64,000 nucleotides of DNA, from contig JAKEKT010000021.1 in NCBI GenBank assembly GCA_021495925.1, positions 62,001-126,000 on the forward strand, read 5' to 3'. The notes beneath the pieces are model-generated. The model was not told the origin of the DNA, made no database searches, and worked only from the letters and a program-made list of their open reading frames with translations. A program made the translations under genes and the position numbers. The first letter of the stretch is position 1. Each line of letters starts with the position of its first letter. This document shows positions 1 through 10,688 of the stretch, piece by piece. The stretch is from Diplodia intermedia (taxonomy: Eukaryota > Ascomycota > Dothideomycetes > Botryosphaeriales > Botryosphaeriaceae).

Positions 1-1329
1 ACTTGTCGAGGAAGTCCATGGAAACTCCGAAGTCGTTGGCCATGCTCTGGAGGCCAACGACCCTGTAGCTCTGGAGGAGCTGCTGGTAGCCGCGCAGGCG
101 CATCTCACGGACAAACCAGCCACGGTGCTCGTACAGGTAGCGATCCTTGCTGAGGAAATTCTCCTCGACTGCGGCCAGAGCGAGGAAGAAATTGCGGTAG
201 TTGCCCTGGTACAGGCTGTTGACGAGGTTTGCCAGCGGGCTGAAGTCAATCTGCGCCTCCGTATCCGGGTTCGTCTGGCCCAACGTCGTAAGGTTGACCG
301 CAGCTGCTCCGGGAGTGGTCGAGCTTGTCTTGCCTTCAGGCTTCTCCTCGTCCCCAGCAGCAGGGCCTGACGAAACAGCCCCTGTCAACGCCGAGAGCTT
401 CTCCTCACCATCGCCGAGAATTGCCTTGATCTCCGGGGCATCGACCACCTTGGACTTGAAATCCACACGCTTCAAGGAGACGGAGCCGGCGAGCACGGCG
501 TATATGACGAGGTTGGAGTAGCTGCAGAGCTCGTAGCTCGTGAATGTGGACAGACTGTCGAGGAGCAGCGGCGCGGCCTGGTTGTAGCTGCGGACGGTGA
601 GGTAGTGCAGCCCAGAGTAGGCCTTGAGGCGGTTGCGGCGGTCCCAGTCACCACCGCTCTCAACCAGCGCAGTCGCACGCTCCACCGATTTCTTGACAAG
701 AATCTTGTCACCGAAGAAGAGGCCAACGCGGACAATGGCAAGAACGATATCAATCTTGTTGCCGAGGATGCCCGTGTTTTCGAAGACAGCTTCGTATGCT
801 GCGATCGCCTTGTCCTGATTGAAAACCACTGTTAGAGAGTTCCCCCGTAGATGCGAGGCCGTGGACGAACCTTGTCTCCGACACGCGTCCAGAATTCTGC
901 CCTCTTGCCTCGTGCCGTCTGAATCTCGGTCTCGCCGGCCTTCTCGACCGCCTCCTCCTCCTCCTTCTGTATAGCTTCCAGTTCCTTCTCATTATCCGCC
1001 CTCAGCTCCTCGTAGAGCTTCTCGTCCCACGGTAGGGTGACGTTCAAGGCCGGCTGCTTGGTGGGCGCGAGCAAGCTTCCTATGCTGGATGACGCTCTCC
1101 TCGGGCGGACCGGCTGCTGGGTGGAGCCTTCACCAGAAGCGTTCAAGATACCCTCTGAGGGGTGCGCCAGGTGGCGGTAGAGGGGCGCCATCTTGTGTTC
1201 CTTGATGGCATCTTGGAGGATCTTCAGCGACGAGTCCTGGGTGGCCTTGGACGAGTACGGGTTCGTGATGTGGAAGATGTGTTGCGACAGCTGAAGGTCG
1301 GGGTTCTTGGCGTACTGTGGCTCCCCCAT
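1..1329 (-). CDS. RPN7: 26S proteasome regulatory subunit Rpn7 (3' end cut by window edge)
   Basis: This is a lid subunit of the 19S regulatory particle of the 26S proteasome, which helps hold the lid together around the Rpn11 deubiquitinase. There are two exons: 1329..871 and 814..1, with a 56-bp GT-AG intron (870..815, branch-like CTAAC near the acceptor). The visible 424 codons read straight through the join (RVGDK then DKAIAAYE). Family hallmarks are the N-terminal KNPDLQLSQ segment, the charged helix EKELEAIQKEEEEAVEKAG, the TPR-like helices GDWDRRNRLKAYSGLH and SYELCSYSNLVIYAVLAGSV, and the beginning of the PCI domain (GYQQLLQSYRVVGLQSMAND). The C-terminal part of the PCI domain and the stop codon lie outside the window. 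An Ala/Pro/Gly/Thr-rich stretch before FSPLANLVNSLYQGNY looks like a species-specific linker. The gene shares its upstream region with the cap methyltransferase gene. Confidence 0.93.
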
Positions 1330-1721
1330 GGTGAAAGACGACCGGAAACGGGAGACGCGGGAAGGAAGATAGCGACGGGGCGGTTGGAGGATAGATGACG
1401 AGGGAGGGTGGTGGTGACGGAGCTATGGGTGGTGGCGGCGTGTTGATGGAAGCTCGTTGTCGCAGCTCGGCGGCGGCTCTTCGGCGTTTGGCGTCACAGT
1501 CCCAAGCAACAGCTCGAGAGCCGCACGCAGCTTCCTTGGACCGCCAACATTGTCTGTCAAACTCCATTGTTCGATCACCTGCACCTGCTGGCCACCATCT
1601 GACCGCCTGCGCTCCCGGTCCTGACTTGCAAACTCTTGCCGCAACCTTTTCCACTGCTGCAATTCACAGACTTCAACCCATCCACGCCACCAGTCAAGCA
1701 CACAGGGATCCCCGCCTCGCC
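1330..1721. promoter_or_regulatory. Shared upstream region between RPN7 and ABD1
   Basis: There are 392 bp between two divergent start codons, so both genes must take their promoters from here. The part next to RPN7 is purine-rich on the plus strand and the ABD1 side is pyrimidine-rich just before its ATG, as is common for fungal 5' leaders. No TATA box is evident. The plus-strand reading frame runs open through this stretch but has no family similarity, so I treat it as leader. Confidence 0.5.
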
Positions 1722-3340
1722 ATGCCGCAGGAACGAGGCTTCCCCTCGAGCAGCCAAAAGCGCGGCCGCTCTCGTTCCAGATCCAGGTCACCTCCACGCA
1801 AGCGTCCCGGCGCCTCAGCCCATACAAACCGCGACCGAAGACCCCCTCCCGGACCTGGCAAGTCTCGGTCAGATGCAAGAGATCCCAGCCCTCCGCGCTC
1901 ACCTTCGCGCTCCCCACCCCGCCAGTTGAAGCGTCCCGGCGGTGCTGCACGTATCAGTCAGGCTGAGCGTGAGGCTGCTCGCCGCCGTCAAGAAGAACGC
2001 GATCGAGAATTAGAAAGAGAAAGGCAAGCCGCTGCCGCCGCCAGAGGTGTGGGCGATGTCGTGAAGCAGCACTACAACGCAGTGCCTGAGCGTGGCCGTG
2101 AATGGCGCAAGACGGACAGCAAAATCAAGGGACTCCGGAGTTTCAACAACTGGGTGAAGTCATGTATAATCCAGAAATTCTCTCCAGGTGATGAGTCTCT
2201 GGGAGAATCGAGATACGGGGAGAACATTCTTGTGCTGGACATTGGGTGCGGCAAGGGAGGCGATCTCCAAAAGTGGCAGTCAGCACCTCGTCGTGTCGAT
2301 TTGTATGTCGGCATTGACCCCGCGGACGTTTCAATCGACCAGGCGAGAGGTCGCTACGAGCAGATGAAGAGGAAGCCATACCGTGGTCGGCCACAGCACG
2401 TTTTCCACGCTGAGTTCTTTGCGAAGGACGGTTATGGCGAATGGCTTGGCGATATCCCCATCATTCGCGATGTCGGAATCGACCCAAGCGTTGGGCCAGA
2501 TAGCGGCGGTGCAGGTCGGTTCGGGGGCGGAGGCTTCGACGTGGTCACGATGATGTTCTGCATGCACTACGCCTTTGAAAGCGAACAGAAGGCTCGTGGG
2601 ATGCTCCGCAACGTTGCCGGATCCTTGAAGAAGGGAGGGCGGTTCATCGGAGTTATCCCTAACTCAGACATTCTCTCGGCTAAGGTGGAAGAGTTCCACA
2701 AGAAACACGGCAAGGGTAAGGCCTCTGAGGGCGGCGCCGACGGCTCGGATTCGCCTACGTACGCTAGTGATGACGACTGGGATCCTGAGAAGCCTGCGGA
2801 AGAGCCAAAGGAGGAAGCGCAGCCTGCAGAGAAAGAAGAAGGTGAATTACCCAAAGACGAATCTGTCGAGTGGGGCAACAGCATATACCGTGTCAAGTTC
2901 CCTGGGAAGACGCCGGCAGACGGTGTGTTCAGGCCTCCTTTCGGCTGGAAGTACTTCTACTTCCTTGAAGAGGCTGTGGAATCAGTACCGGAATACGTCG
3001 TGCCGTGGGAAGCTTTCCGAGCGTAAGTGCAACCACTCTGAGAATAGTGGCACATACTGACGCTTTTATATCAGCCTTGCGGAAGACTATAACCTGGAGC
3101 TACAATACCGGAAACCGTTCAATGAGATTTGGGATGAAGAGAATGGCGATCCGACGCTTGGTCCTTTGAGTGAGCGTATGGGCGTCAGAGGCAGGGATCG
3201 CGGACCGTTACTGATTCGCGATGAGGAGATGGAGGCCGCAAGTAAGATTTCACTCCCATGTTACAAAAACGACTGTTATTGCCATGCTGACGCTAATTCA
3301 CATAGGCTTCTACCACGCCTTTTGCTTCTACAAGGTCTAA
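1722..3340 (+). CDS. ABD1: mRNA cap guanine-N7 methyltransferase
   Basis: It transfers a methyl group from S-adenosylmethionine to the N7 of the 5' cap guanine of nascent nuclear mRNA. Exons are 1722..3022, 3075..3241 and 3306..3340, giving 500 residues. The first ~110 residues form an Arg/Ser/Pro-rich basic tail (RSRSRSRSPPRKR), as in other fungal homologues. The catalytic Rossmann fold begins near residue 169 with the SAM motif ILVLDIGCGKGGDL; VDLYVGIDPADVSIDQAR, FDVVTMMFCMHYAFE and GGRFIGVIPNSD follow. An acidic low-complexity insert (about residues 330-385) separates the core from the C-terminal lobe (YRVKFPG, FGWKYFYFLEEAV). The last 11 codons (SFYHAFCFYKV) sit in a tiny third exon. I chose the ATG at 1722 because the frame upstream is unlike the family. 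The 'VL' before LAEDYNLELQYRKPF is restored by splicing out a 52-bp intron. Confidence 0.95.
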
Positions 3341-4701
3341 GTGTGGGCTCAAATCAACTTTTCCGGTGGCATCGGCTATCTCCCTGCATGGCCTTCTACT
3401 CCAGTCTTCACCGAAACCGACCTACTTTCAGTTCGGACCTTCGCGCACTAGTAATTGCTTCACCCAGAAGTCTTATCAGCTGTCAGCATTCGACGGGGGC
3501 CCGTGCTATCTAAAGAAGTTGCGCGAGGTCCTCTACAGGCTTATGGCAGTCAACGAATGCGAGATTCAGAGTGGGTTGCCCGCAGAATCTGGTTCCTTTT
3601 GCGATCTCCAAGTATACGACCGGACTGTAGTTGTACTGGACACGGTGCTTCAGAGATTACTTGCCGAAGGCATGACCGCCATTCAAGAGAGGAGACTACC
3701 GAGGCCGCCAACTACAAGACACCACGTAGCAGAAGTGATCTCAAAGAGATCCCCAGTATAAGATAAAATTTTCACAATTAGTCGAGAGGACAGTCACTAA
3801 CCTTGCACTTTCTGAGCACACAGCTCTTGTACTAATATAAAGAATGAGTAACTTGATCTCAGCAGCTCTTCCGTTCATCAGGATTTCCCGAAATCGACGT
3901 CCCACGTACCATTGGACGTTTACCTTCCACCTCTTCTATCCCATGCATGAGTCTCGAGTTTTTTCGCTAGGTTTATTTACTCTTCAACAGCTGATGAGCA
4001 TGCTAAACATCAATGAACAGCTACAATGACTTCAAAGGTGCCCAGGAATCCGGGACAGTTCCAACTACTATCCTTTGCGATTTCGAATGAAATTTCCCTA
4101 GCTTCTTGATATCCTCGCTTTTGTTTTCAAATCGTCTCGTACGGCAGTGATGGCCCTCACGCCATATCAACACATCAGTAGCGGCATTTTAGGTGTAGTT
4201 CGAGGGGGAAAAAAAAGTACCCTGCCAGGCTTTTACACAGTAGGCCGCCTGCTTGAGGTCATCCGCACTGCGATACAGACAATTCATCAGTTCAAATTCT
4301 GCAAAGGCAGATAGAGGCATGATCCAAGCCGATGAGCGGCACAAGCACGCAAGGAAAGACTGGTCGCGGGCCTCCATGGACTGCTCAACTCCCTTCCTTT
4401 TCCATTTGAGTAGCTAACGATAGAACGCAGGGCATACTTCTTGCTACTTTGATCTACATTCTCAAATTACCCACCTCTACCAAAGTACAAAAACTCTATC
4501 CAGGTATATCAGAACCAAACGATAAACGTCACTCATCAGCGACACAGATGAAAATAAACGACACGACCGCATTCCCTCATCCCACTCTCTATCCATCCCA
4601 TGCCCCAATCCATCCTTCCCCTGCTCCAAGAAAGAGAGAAGAAACCAACCGTTCGCAATCCTCTCTTTCCCCCCACGACCCACAAAACCAACCCTCCTCC
4701 C
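3341..4701. other. Intergenic region between convergent ABD1 and a permease gene
   Basis: It holds the 3' flanks of two convergent genes. Two overlapping open frames near 3366-3766 lack family similarity and overlap one another in different frames. The sequence is relatively AT-rich from 3.8 to 4.5 kb. I see no gene here. Confidence 0.5.
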
Positions 4702-6503
4702 TCAAATATTAAACCTCCACCTCACATCATCATCGCCCTCAACCTGCTCTCGACCCTCTTCCGCCACCACGCCCGCCGCCATCATCGCCTCCCTCCTCGC
4801 ATTCTCCCTCGCCAACACCCACCACAACGCCGCCACAACGCCCACATTCGCCAGCAAATACGCCAACGCAAACGCATGCCCCAGCACATACCTCGGCGCG
4901 GTCGCGGGGCGATACAGCTGCGTCCCCAGCACGGCCCCCAGATTGCCCACGCTGATCTGCAGCGCGCACGCCGTCGCGCGCTTCGTCTGGCCGGCGACGT
5001 TCATGGCGGGCCACGCGAGCGCCAGCGCGGTCGCGGGGTATATCCCGGCCGCCGCGAGGAAGGTGCCGGCGTACGACACGCCCGGGCGGGCGGCGGGATC
5101 GGCGTTCGCGAGGAGGATGGCGTAGCCGGCGGCGGCGAGGGCGCTGGACGCGAGGATGAAGGGGGCGCGCTGGCGCAGGCGCGTGGAGAGGTGGGCGACG
5201 CCGACGGTGAGCAGGGTGGCCAGCGCGTAGGGCGGCACGGTGAGGAGCTGCGCGCGCGCGGAGGTGTAGCCGAGGGATTTGATGATGCTGGGGAGGAAGA
5301 GGGAGAGCGTGTAGAGCGGGAGCGAGAGCGTGTGGAAGGCCAGCCCGTACAGCCAGCATTTGGGGTCGCGCAGCGAGCGCGCGACGAGCGGCCAGGAAAA
5401 GGGCTCGGCGGCCGTGGCGTCCGAGTCGGCGGCGAGCCGGGCGGTGGTGTGGGCGCGTTGGGCGGGCGTGAGGAAGGGCGCGGTGGAGGGGTAGTTGGCG
5501 ATGAAGAGGTAGGCCAGCAGCGACACGGCGATGGTGAGGAGCCCTTCGATGATGAAGATCCAGCGCCACCCGTTGAGCCCGCCGACGCCTTTCATTTTGC
5601 CGATGCCCTGTGGGGAGGGGGGCGTTAGTGGGGGAGGTGAGGAGAGATGGTGGGGAGGGGTTGGGTGGTGGATGGAGAGCGCGACTTGGGAATTGTGGAT
5701 GGGAAGAGTGGATGGAAAGATGCTCACATATGCCAAAATTCCACCGAAAGCGCCAGCTAAACTAGCCGCGCTGAAGAATAGTGCTACACGGTACACTCGT
5801 TCGTGCCTCTTGTACCAGTTGGATAGATAGTAGACGACACCGGGGAAGAGGCCGCTTTCGGCAACACCGAGGAAGAAGCGCACGGCGAAGAAGCCGGACA
5901 GGTTCTGCGTGATGCCCATGAGCGTCGACACGATCCCCCAGACCAGAGTGAGCGTCGGGAGCCAGAACTTGGGAATGGTGCGCTTGAGGATGACATTGCA
6001 GGGAATCTGTCCGTTTTGAGAAAGTGATTAGCAATTGCAACGTCAAGCTGCTGCGACTGGACGCGACGGCGCGGTCGGGAGGTGTACTAACTTCGAATAG
6101 AACGTAACCGATGAAATACAGCGTCAGGGACGTCAAGTACTGGTTTCCGGCTGTGCAGTGTTAGCATGTTGTCTTTTGTGAACGGAAGGAGACTTCAAAA
6201 CTTACTCATTCCAAGATCCTCGGTCAACCCTTCCAGACGGGCGTTGGCAACTTTCCAAGACATCAGTGTTCCAGTTACAGTCGGTGTGTCTCTTATTTAC
6301 TCACCATTGCTCCGGTCGAGGAAAGAAAGCAGATAGAGGACGACAAGGCCGGGAAGCAACTTGATGTCCAGCTTCCTCAGCAATGCCTTCTCGTTGACGC
6401 CGCTCGCTTCCAGTTCGACGTCCGAATCCACCGGCGAGGAGGTCGCATCGCCGTCGGGCCGTTGCTCGACCTTCTTCTCGTTTTCGGGTACCGAGTCCGC
6501 CAT
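4702..6503 (-). CDS. Major facilitator permease, anion:cation symporter (Dal5-like) family
   Basis: This is a plasma-membrane or organellar proton-coupled permease of the family that contains yeast allantoate (Dal5), nicotinate (Tna1) and pantothenate (Fen2) carriers; the substrate cannot be read from sequence. Five exons (6503..6305, 6250..6206, 6150..6092, 6006..5728, 5607..4702) give 495 residues. The early part is diagnostic: LDIKLLPGLVVLYLLSFLDRSN, then VANARLEGLTEDLGM, NQYLTSLTLYFIGYVLFE and RFFLGVAESGLFPGVVYYL. GWRWIFIIEGLLTI follows, then a central loop, and a second half rich in Ala/Leu membrane helices. The positions of the small 5' exons match those of the related gene at 42.7-44.3 kb. 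The second half is very GC-rich, which opens long false frames on the other strand. The soluble N-terminus is acidic, as usual. Confidence 0.9.
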
Positions 6504-7445
6504 TCCGTCGTTCGGCTGCGGTTAATAAGCCGTGGTTGCAATGTCCTGACAGGCTACAGCAGCAGTGCCGTTCAGATAACAAGACACGGTGGGCAGGAAA
6601 GATATGGATGTCGTCTAACTAAAGGCAAAAGGGAATGCCTGGCGGCGGGGCCAGCACTTTTTCCAACCGAGCAGGTTCGCGAGCCGTGGTGCGGACGCAG
6701 GCTGGGACTGATGACGAGACTACTAGGCGAGATGACAGCAGCGGCGAACCAGCCGGAGAAAAGGCTGAGGAAAAGGAAGAGGGAAGGCAGCCACGTTCGG
6801 GAAAGATGTATGCGACTCGTTTGTGGACGGCGATAACGTGCTCGCAGTTCGGTCAATCCAATGGGCAAGGATGAAATCTCATTACTGTGTAGATCGACAC
6901 ACCACGTTCCTCGGCCCTTTGATGACGACGGGGCTGAAGCAGGAGAAAGCGGAGAAAGGTCGAAAAGGCTGGTTTGGATGGAGCAAGAGAAGAGTGCAGA
7001 GGACAGCAATCCAGACACTGGGCGCATCGGACACCCTAGCCGCTCGGCCTGACATCAGAAACGGGATGAATAGTCTCATCGCACCAAGAGCCAAGTGATT
7101 CGGCGGCGGACGCCTCGAGGGTGCTTGAGCTGCTTCGGCCATTGGCGCAGCGGGTGGCAGCAAGAGTTGCGGGGTTGGTGCGAATTGCCGTGGGCGGCTT
7201 GAGATGAGGTGATTCTGGATCGGCATTGCGAGCATGTCCAACGCCTTTCCTGTTTCGGAACCTTCCCCAGAAAACTACATGATACAACTACCGATGTCTG
7301 AACTGATTTCTCGTCAACCTTTTTCCCATTTCCATCGCTCACAACATCGTAGTCATACATACACCAACGCCTCCAACACCTCAATCAACCACCGCCCACC
7401 ACTCCATCCCCCCGTCCTCCCCCTTACACACCACCCCTCCCTACC
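6504..7445. other. Intergenic region upstream of the Dal5-like gene
   Basis: It is the 5' flank of one minus-strand permease gene and the 3' flank of the next. A CT-rich run (7360-7440) follows the stop of the Git1-like gene. Several overlapping open frames occur on both strands without any recognisable protein. I see no gene or repeat. Confidence 0.45.
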
Positions 7446-9321
7446 CTACCTCTTCACCCCCTGACCAACAACCCCACTCCCCGTCTCCACCTCCACCTCC
7501 CCCGCACCAACAGCATCCTTCAACCCCATCAAACTCGTATCGAACCCGTTCGCGCGCAGGTACTCCCTGAAGCGCATATCCTCCTCGTCGATGGTGTCCT
7601 GGCCGACGTCGGGCAGGAGGAACAGGGCGACGGCGCCGGCGAAGATGGCGAGCGCGGACGCGACCCAGAAGGGGTCCTGGCCCTCGCGCGTCTTGTTGGG
7701 CGCGTTGGCCTGGATGACGGGGAAGACCCAGGTGCCGACGAAGGCGCCGATCTTGCCGATGGCGGCCGCGATGCCGTAGAACTGGCCGCTGTGCGTTGCG
7801 GAACGGAGGAGAAGTGTGAGTGAGAGTGGGGAGAGAGAGGGACAAGAGAGAGAAAGAGAGAGAGAGACAGAGAGGATGGAATGAGACAAGTAGAGGGAGG
7901 GAAGGGGGACAAAGACTCACCGTATGCTCGTGGCGCTGATCTTGCTGGCCATCAACCCGATGTTGTCGCCGGGCCCCATCTCGCCCAGGCTGAGGAAGAT
8001 GCCGTAGACGACGCAGAAGGCGGCGATGTTGCCGGGCTTCTCGAGGCTGGCGTAGCAGCCGGCCATGATGAAGCCGACGACGCCCTGCAGGATGACGCCG
8101 AGGGCGAGCGTGCGCTTCGGGCCCAGCCACGGCACGTCGGCGAGGAAGGAGCCGAGCACGCAGCCGGGGATGTAGAAGAAGTTGATGAGCACGTTCCACG
8201 CGAACGACTTCCACAGCCGCTCGTCGGTGCCGAGCAGGTTCGAGACGATGGTCGAGCTGTAGATGCCGAAGGCGTAGGCCGAGAAGTCGTAGATGAACCA
8301 GATGAGCGAGACGACGAACAGCCGGAAGCCGTAGTACTTGAGCGCGAGCCAGTAGGGCGTCGTGGTGTCGCGCATCGACTCGCGCTTGTAGGCTTCGGGC
8401 TCCTGCAGCTTGAGACGCAGCCAGAGGAGCGAGAGGGGCGGGATGACGCCGAGGCCGAGGCAGATGCGCCATGCGGCCCGGAGGTGGTCTTCGGATGTTG
8501 CGAGGACCTGGGGGTGGTGATGAGTTCATTCGGATCCGCTTTCATCAAAGGAGAGATACTTACAACGATCAGCGGCACAATGGCGGCAACAACGAATCTA
8601 GACGTCAACCGTCAGTCAAGTGAAGCTGCTAAGAAGAGATTGCAAGCGCACCCGATATCGATCTGGACGTTGGTGAACAAGATAAACCACCTGTTGCGCG
8701 TCCCACTCTTCAGCTCTCCCGTGCTCTCGGCGCAACCGACACTACCAGCGGGGTACTCTCCACCGATTCCAATTCCAAGAAAAAAGCGATAGGCAGTCAG
8801 GGCAGCGAAGAGGCCGGCAGGACTGCCTCCGGCGCCGTAGGAAGCGGTGCCGAGGATGGCGAAGAGGATGATGATCAGAGTGGAGGCCATGAGGGACCAC
8901 TTGCGCGAGAAATGGTCGCTGGTGTAGCCGAAGAAGAGCATGCCGACGACGGTGCCGGCGAAGGTGATGGACGAGACGTTGTTCTGGGCGGAGCTGTTGG
9001 CGTAAGTTGTGGGGTAGATTTTGCTGAGCATGGTGTTGACGGATCCAATGACCTGTAGCGACGGTAAGAGCACGTTCTCACAGCATCACGGTTGGTTGCG
9101 CTTCGGTCACGGGCTCACGTTATTCAGGTAACCGTCACTGAACAGGCCTGTACGACGTCAGTGCTAGCTGGCACCATGGCAGTTGACTAGGTCGACGCAC
9201 CAGCTCCGCAGGCAATGACCGGCCAAAGCCTCTCCCAGCGACTCTTCTCGGTCGCGGCATAGCTGTTGCGGCGGGGCTCTGAAGACGACGTCTCGACGTT
9301 TTTGTCGCTTTGGGGCTCCAT
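7446..9321 (-). CDS. Glycerophosphoinositol/glycerophosphodiester permease, Git1-like MFS
   Basis: It probably imports glycerophosphoinositol or a related glycerophosphodiester (or phosphate) with protons across the plasma membrane. Six exons (9321..9201, 9147..9119, 9052..8652, 8597..8564, 8507..7921, 7788..7446) give 504 residues. The N-terminus (about residues 1-30) is hydrophilic. It leads into LFSDGYLNNVIGSVNTML, the Git1/Pho84-type first helix. Next come TFAGTVVGMLFFGYTSDHFSRKWSL (the MFS A-loop motif) and FFLGIGIGGEYPAGSVGCAE (the GGEYP signature of the phosphate:H+ symporter-like group). DPFWVASALAIFAGAVALFLLP forms the last helix. Two exons are only 29 and 34 bp. The fifth intron (7920..7789) holds an (AG)n run. 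Phosphate transporters of the Pho84 type are the main alternative; the SDGYLNNVIGSVN block favours Git1. Confidence 0.88.
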
Positions 9322-10688
9322 GTTTGCTGCGTTGGGTTCCGTCGTGGGTGTGGGGAGATGCACTCGCACAGGACACGAAGGGCAAGGGCGACAAATGTAG
9401 GTGCAGCACAAACACGCGACCTCAAAGACCCGACTCCAGTGGCGCTTTTGGTGGAGAGGTGAGGTCTTGAAATCGGGGGCCCAGAAGCGTCGCGGGCGTC
9501 GCGGGACAAGGATGCAAAAGAAATCAATTGTTGGATGCCGGACGGGGGATATAAGAGGCCTGGGCAAGTCAGGTCGAGGCTGCGGCGCAGCAGAAAGTGG
9601 GAGCGAAGAGCGAAGAGGAAGAGGGAAGAGGGCTAGGCGGCGAGCCTGAGGTGCGGCTGCAAGGTTGCAGCGGCGATAGGCGGCGGCGCATCACACGCAT
9701 GCATGCAATCGTCCTCGGTCGGGTGGCCACTAAGGCCATCTAGCTCGGCTGGCGAAGGAGGAGGACATGGCCATCAGCCGCACGGCCTCGCGGCGTGCCG
9801 CAGAAGCCCACGCCGATTCGCCAGCTTTTGCCCTTTGCGACGCGGCGACCGAGGCTTTTGGTGGGGTTGCAGTGTGAGACACCACCCGGCGACTACCGTC
9901 AGCCTGGCTGCCGTTCCGTCGATAACTAAGGAAAATCTTGCTCGTTAGTTTGCTGCGGCGACTCGCCGACTCCAGGCATCCAGGCCGTGCCCATCACCGT
10001 TCTCGTCGTCTCAGTCTCCGAGCTCAAAGCGCAGCTGTCTCTGCACCGGCGTCAGCGGCTCGCGCAGGAGGAGAAAGGACCGGGGCATGGCGCGGCGGGA
10101 CGGCTGGCTCAAGCCTCGCCTGCGTCGCTTCCGTCGCGCGAACCGGCCTGGGCGAAGCTTGGTTTGGCGGCCCTGAGTCATCAGCCATCATCGTTCCCGC
10201 CCCATCAGAAAGGATATTTAATTATGAATACGTACTTGCAATCGATATGGCTTCCTCGGCCCTGCCTTGCCCGTGACTCGAGATAAGCCTTCCATCCTTC
10301 GCCAGTGAAGAGGCCTGTTGCACTCCACACTATCAGCTTATCGCCGAAACTCCTCTGGACCATGCTCGCGACGTCAGAGACTCGAGCCAAACACCAAGAC
10401 CCGAGCTCCTCCTGTGCGAACTTCAAGCATTCCCCATTGAACCTGCGATGCATGTCTGTATGTACATACAATGTGATTTTCCTTTCCTCCCACCAACTAC
10501 CTATCCATCAAAACCGGAGTATACTTAATCCCCCAAAGCGATTCATAAAGAACCTACATGGAAGCCAGAACAAGTCCCATCTCCACCCACCACATCAGAA
10601 CCGCAAAGCCATCCACAAGAAAGAAAGAAAAAACACAAACCACAAAACCGAAAATAAAGAAAGAAAAACAAAACATCATCAAAGACCA
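9322..10688. other. Intergenic region between Git1-like and MED13 genes
   Basis: It is the promoter of the Git1-like gene and the 3' flank of MED13. The stretch 9600-10200 is GC-rich; 10430-10690 is AC-rich with A-runs on the plus strand, which would be the T-rich 3' untranslated region of MED13. No protein, RNA gene or repeat was recognised. Confidence 0.45.
9546..9556 (-). promoter_or_regulatory. Candidate TATA element of the Git1-like gene
   Basis: The minus strand reads CTCTTATATC about 225 bp upstream of the start codon. It is the only TATA-like match in this GC-rich flank; position and composition fit a core promoter, but nothing else supports it. Confidence 0.3.
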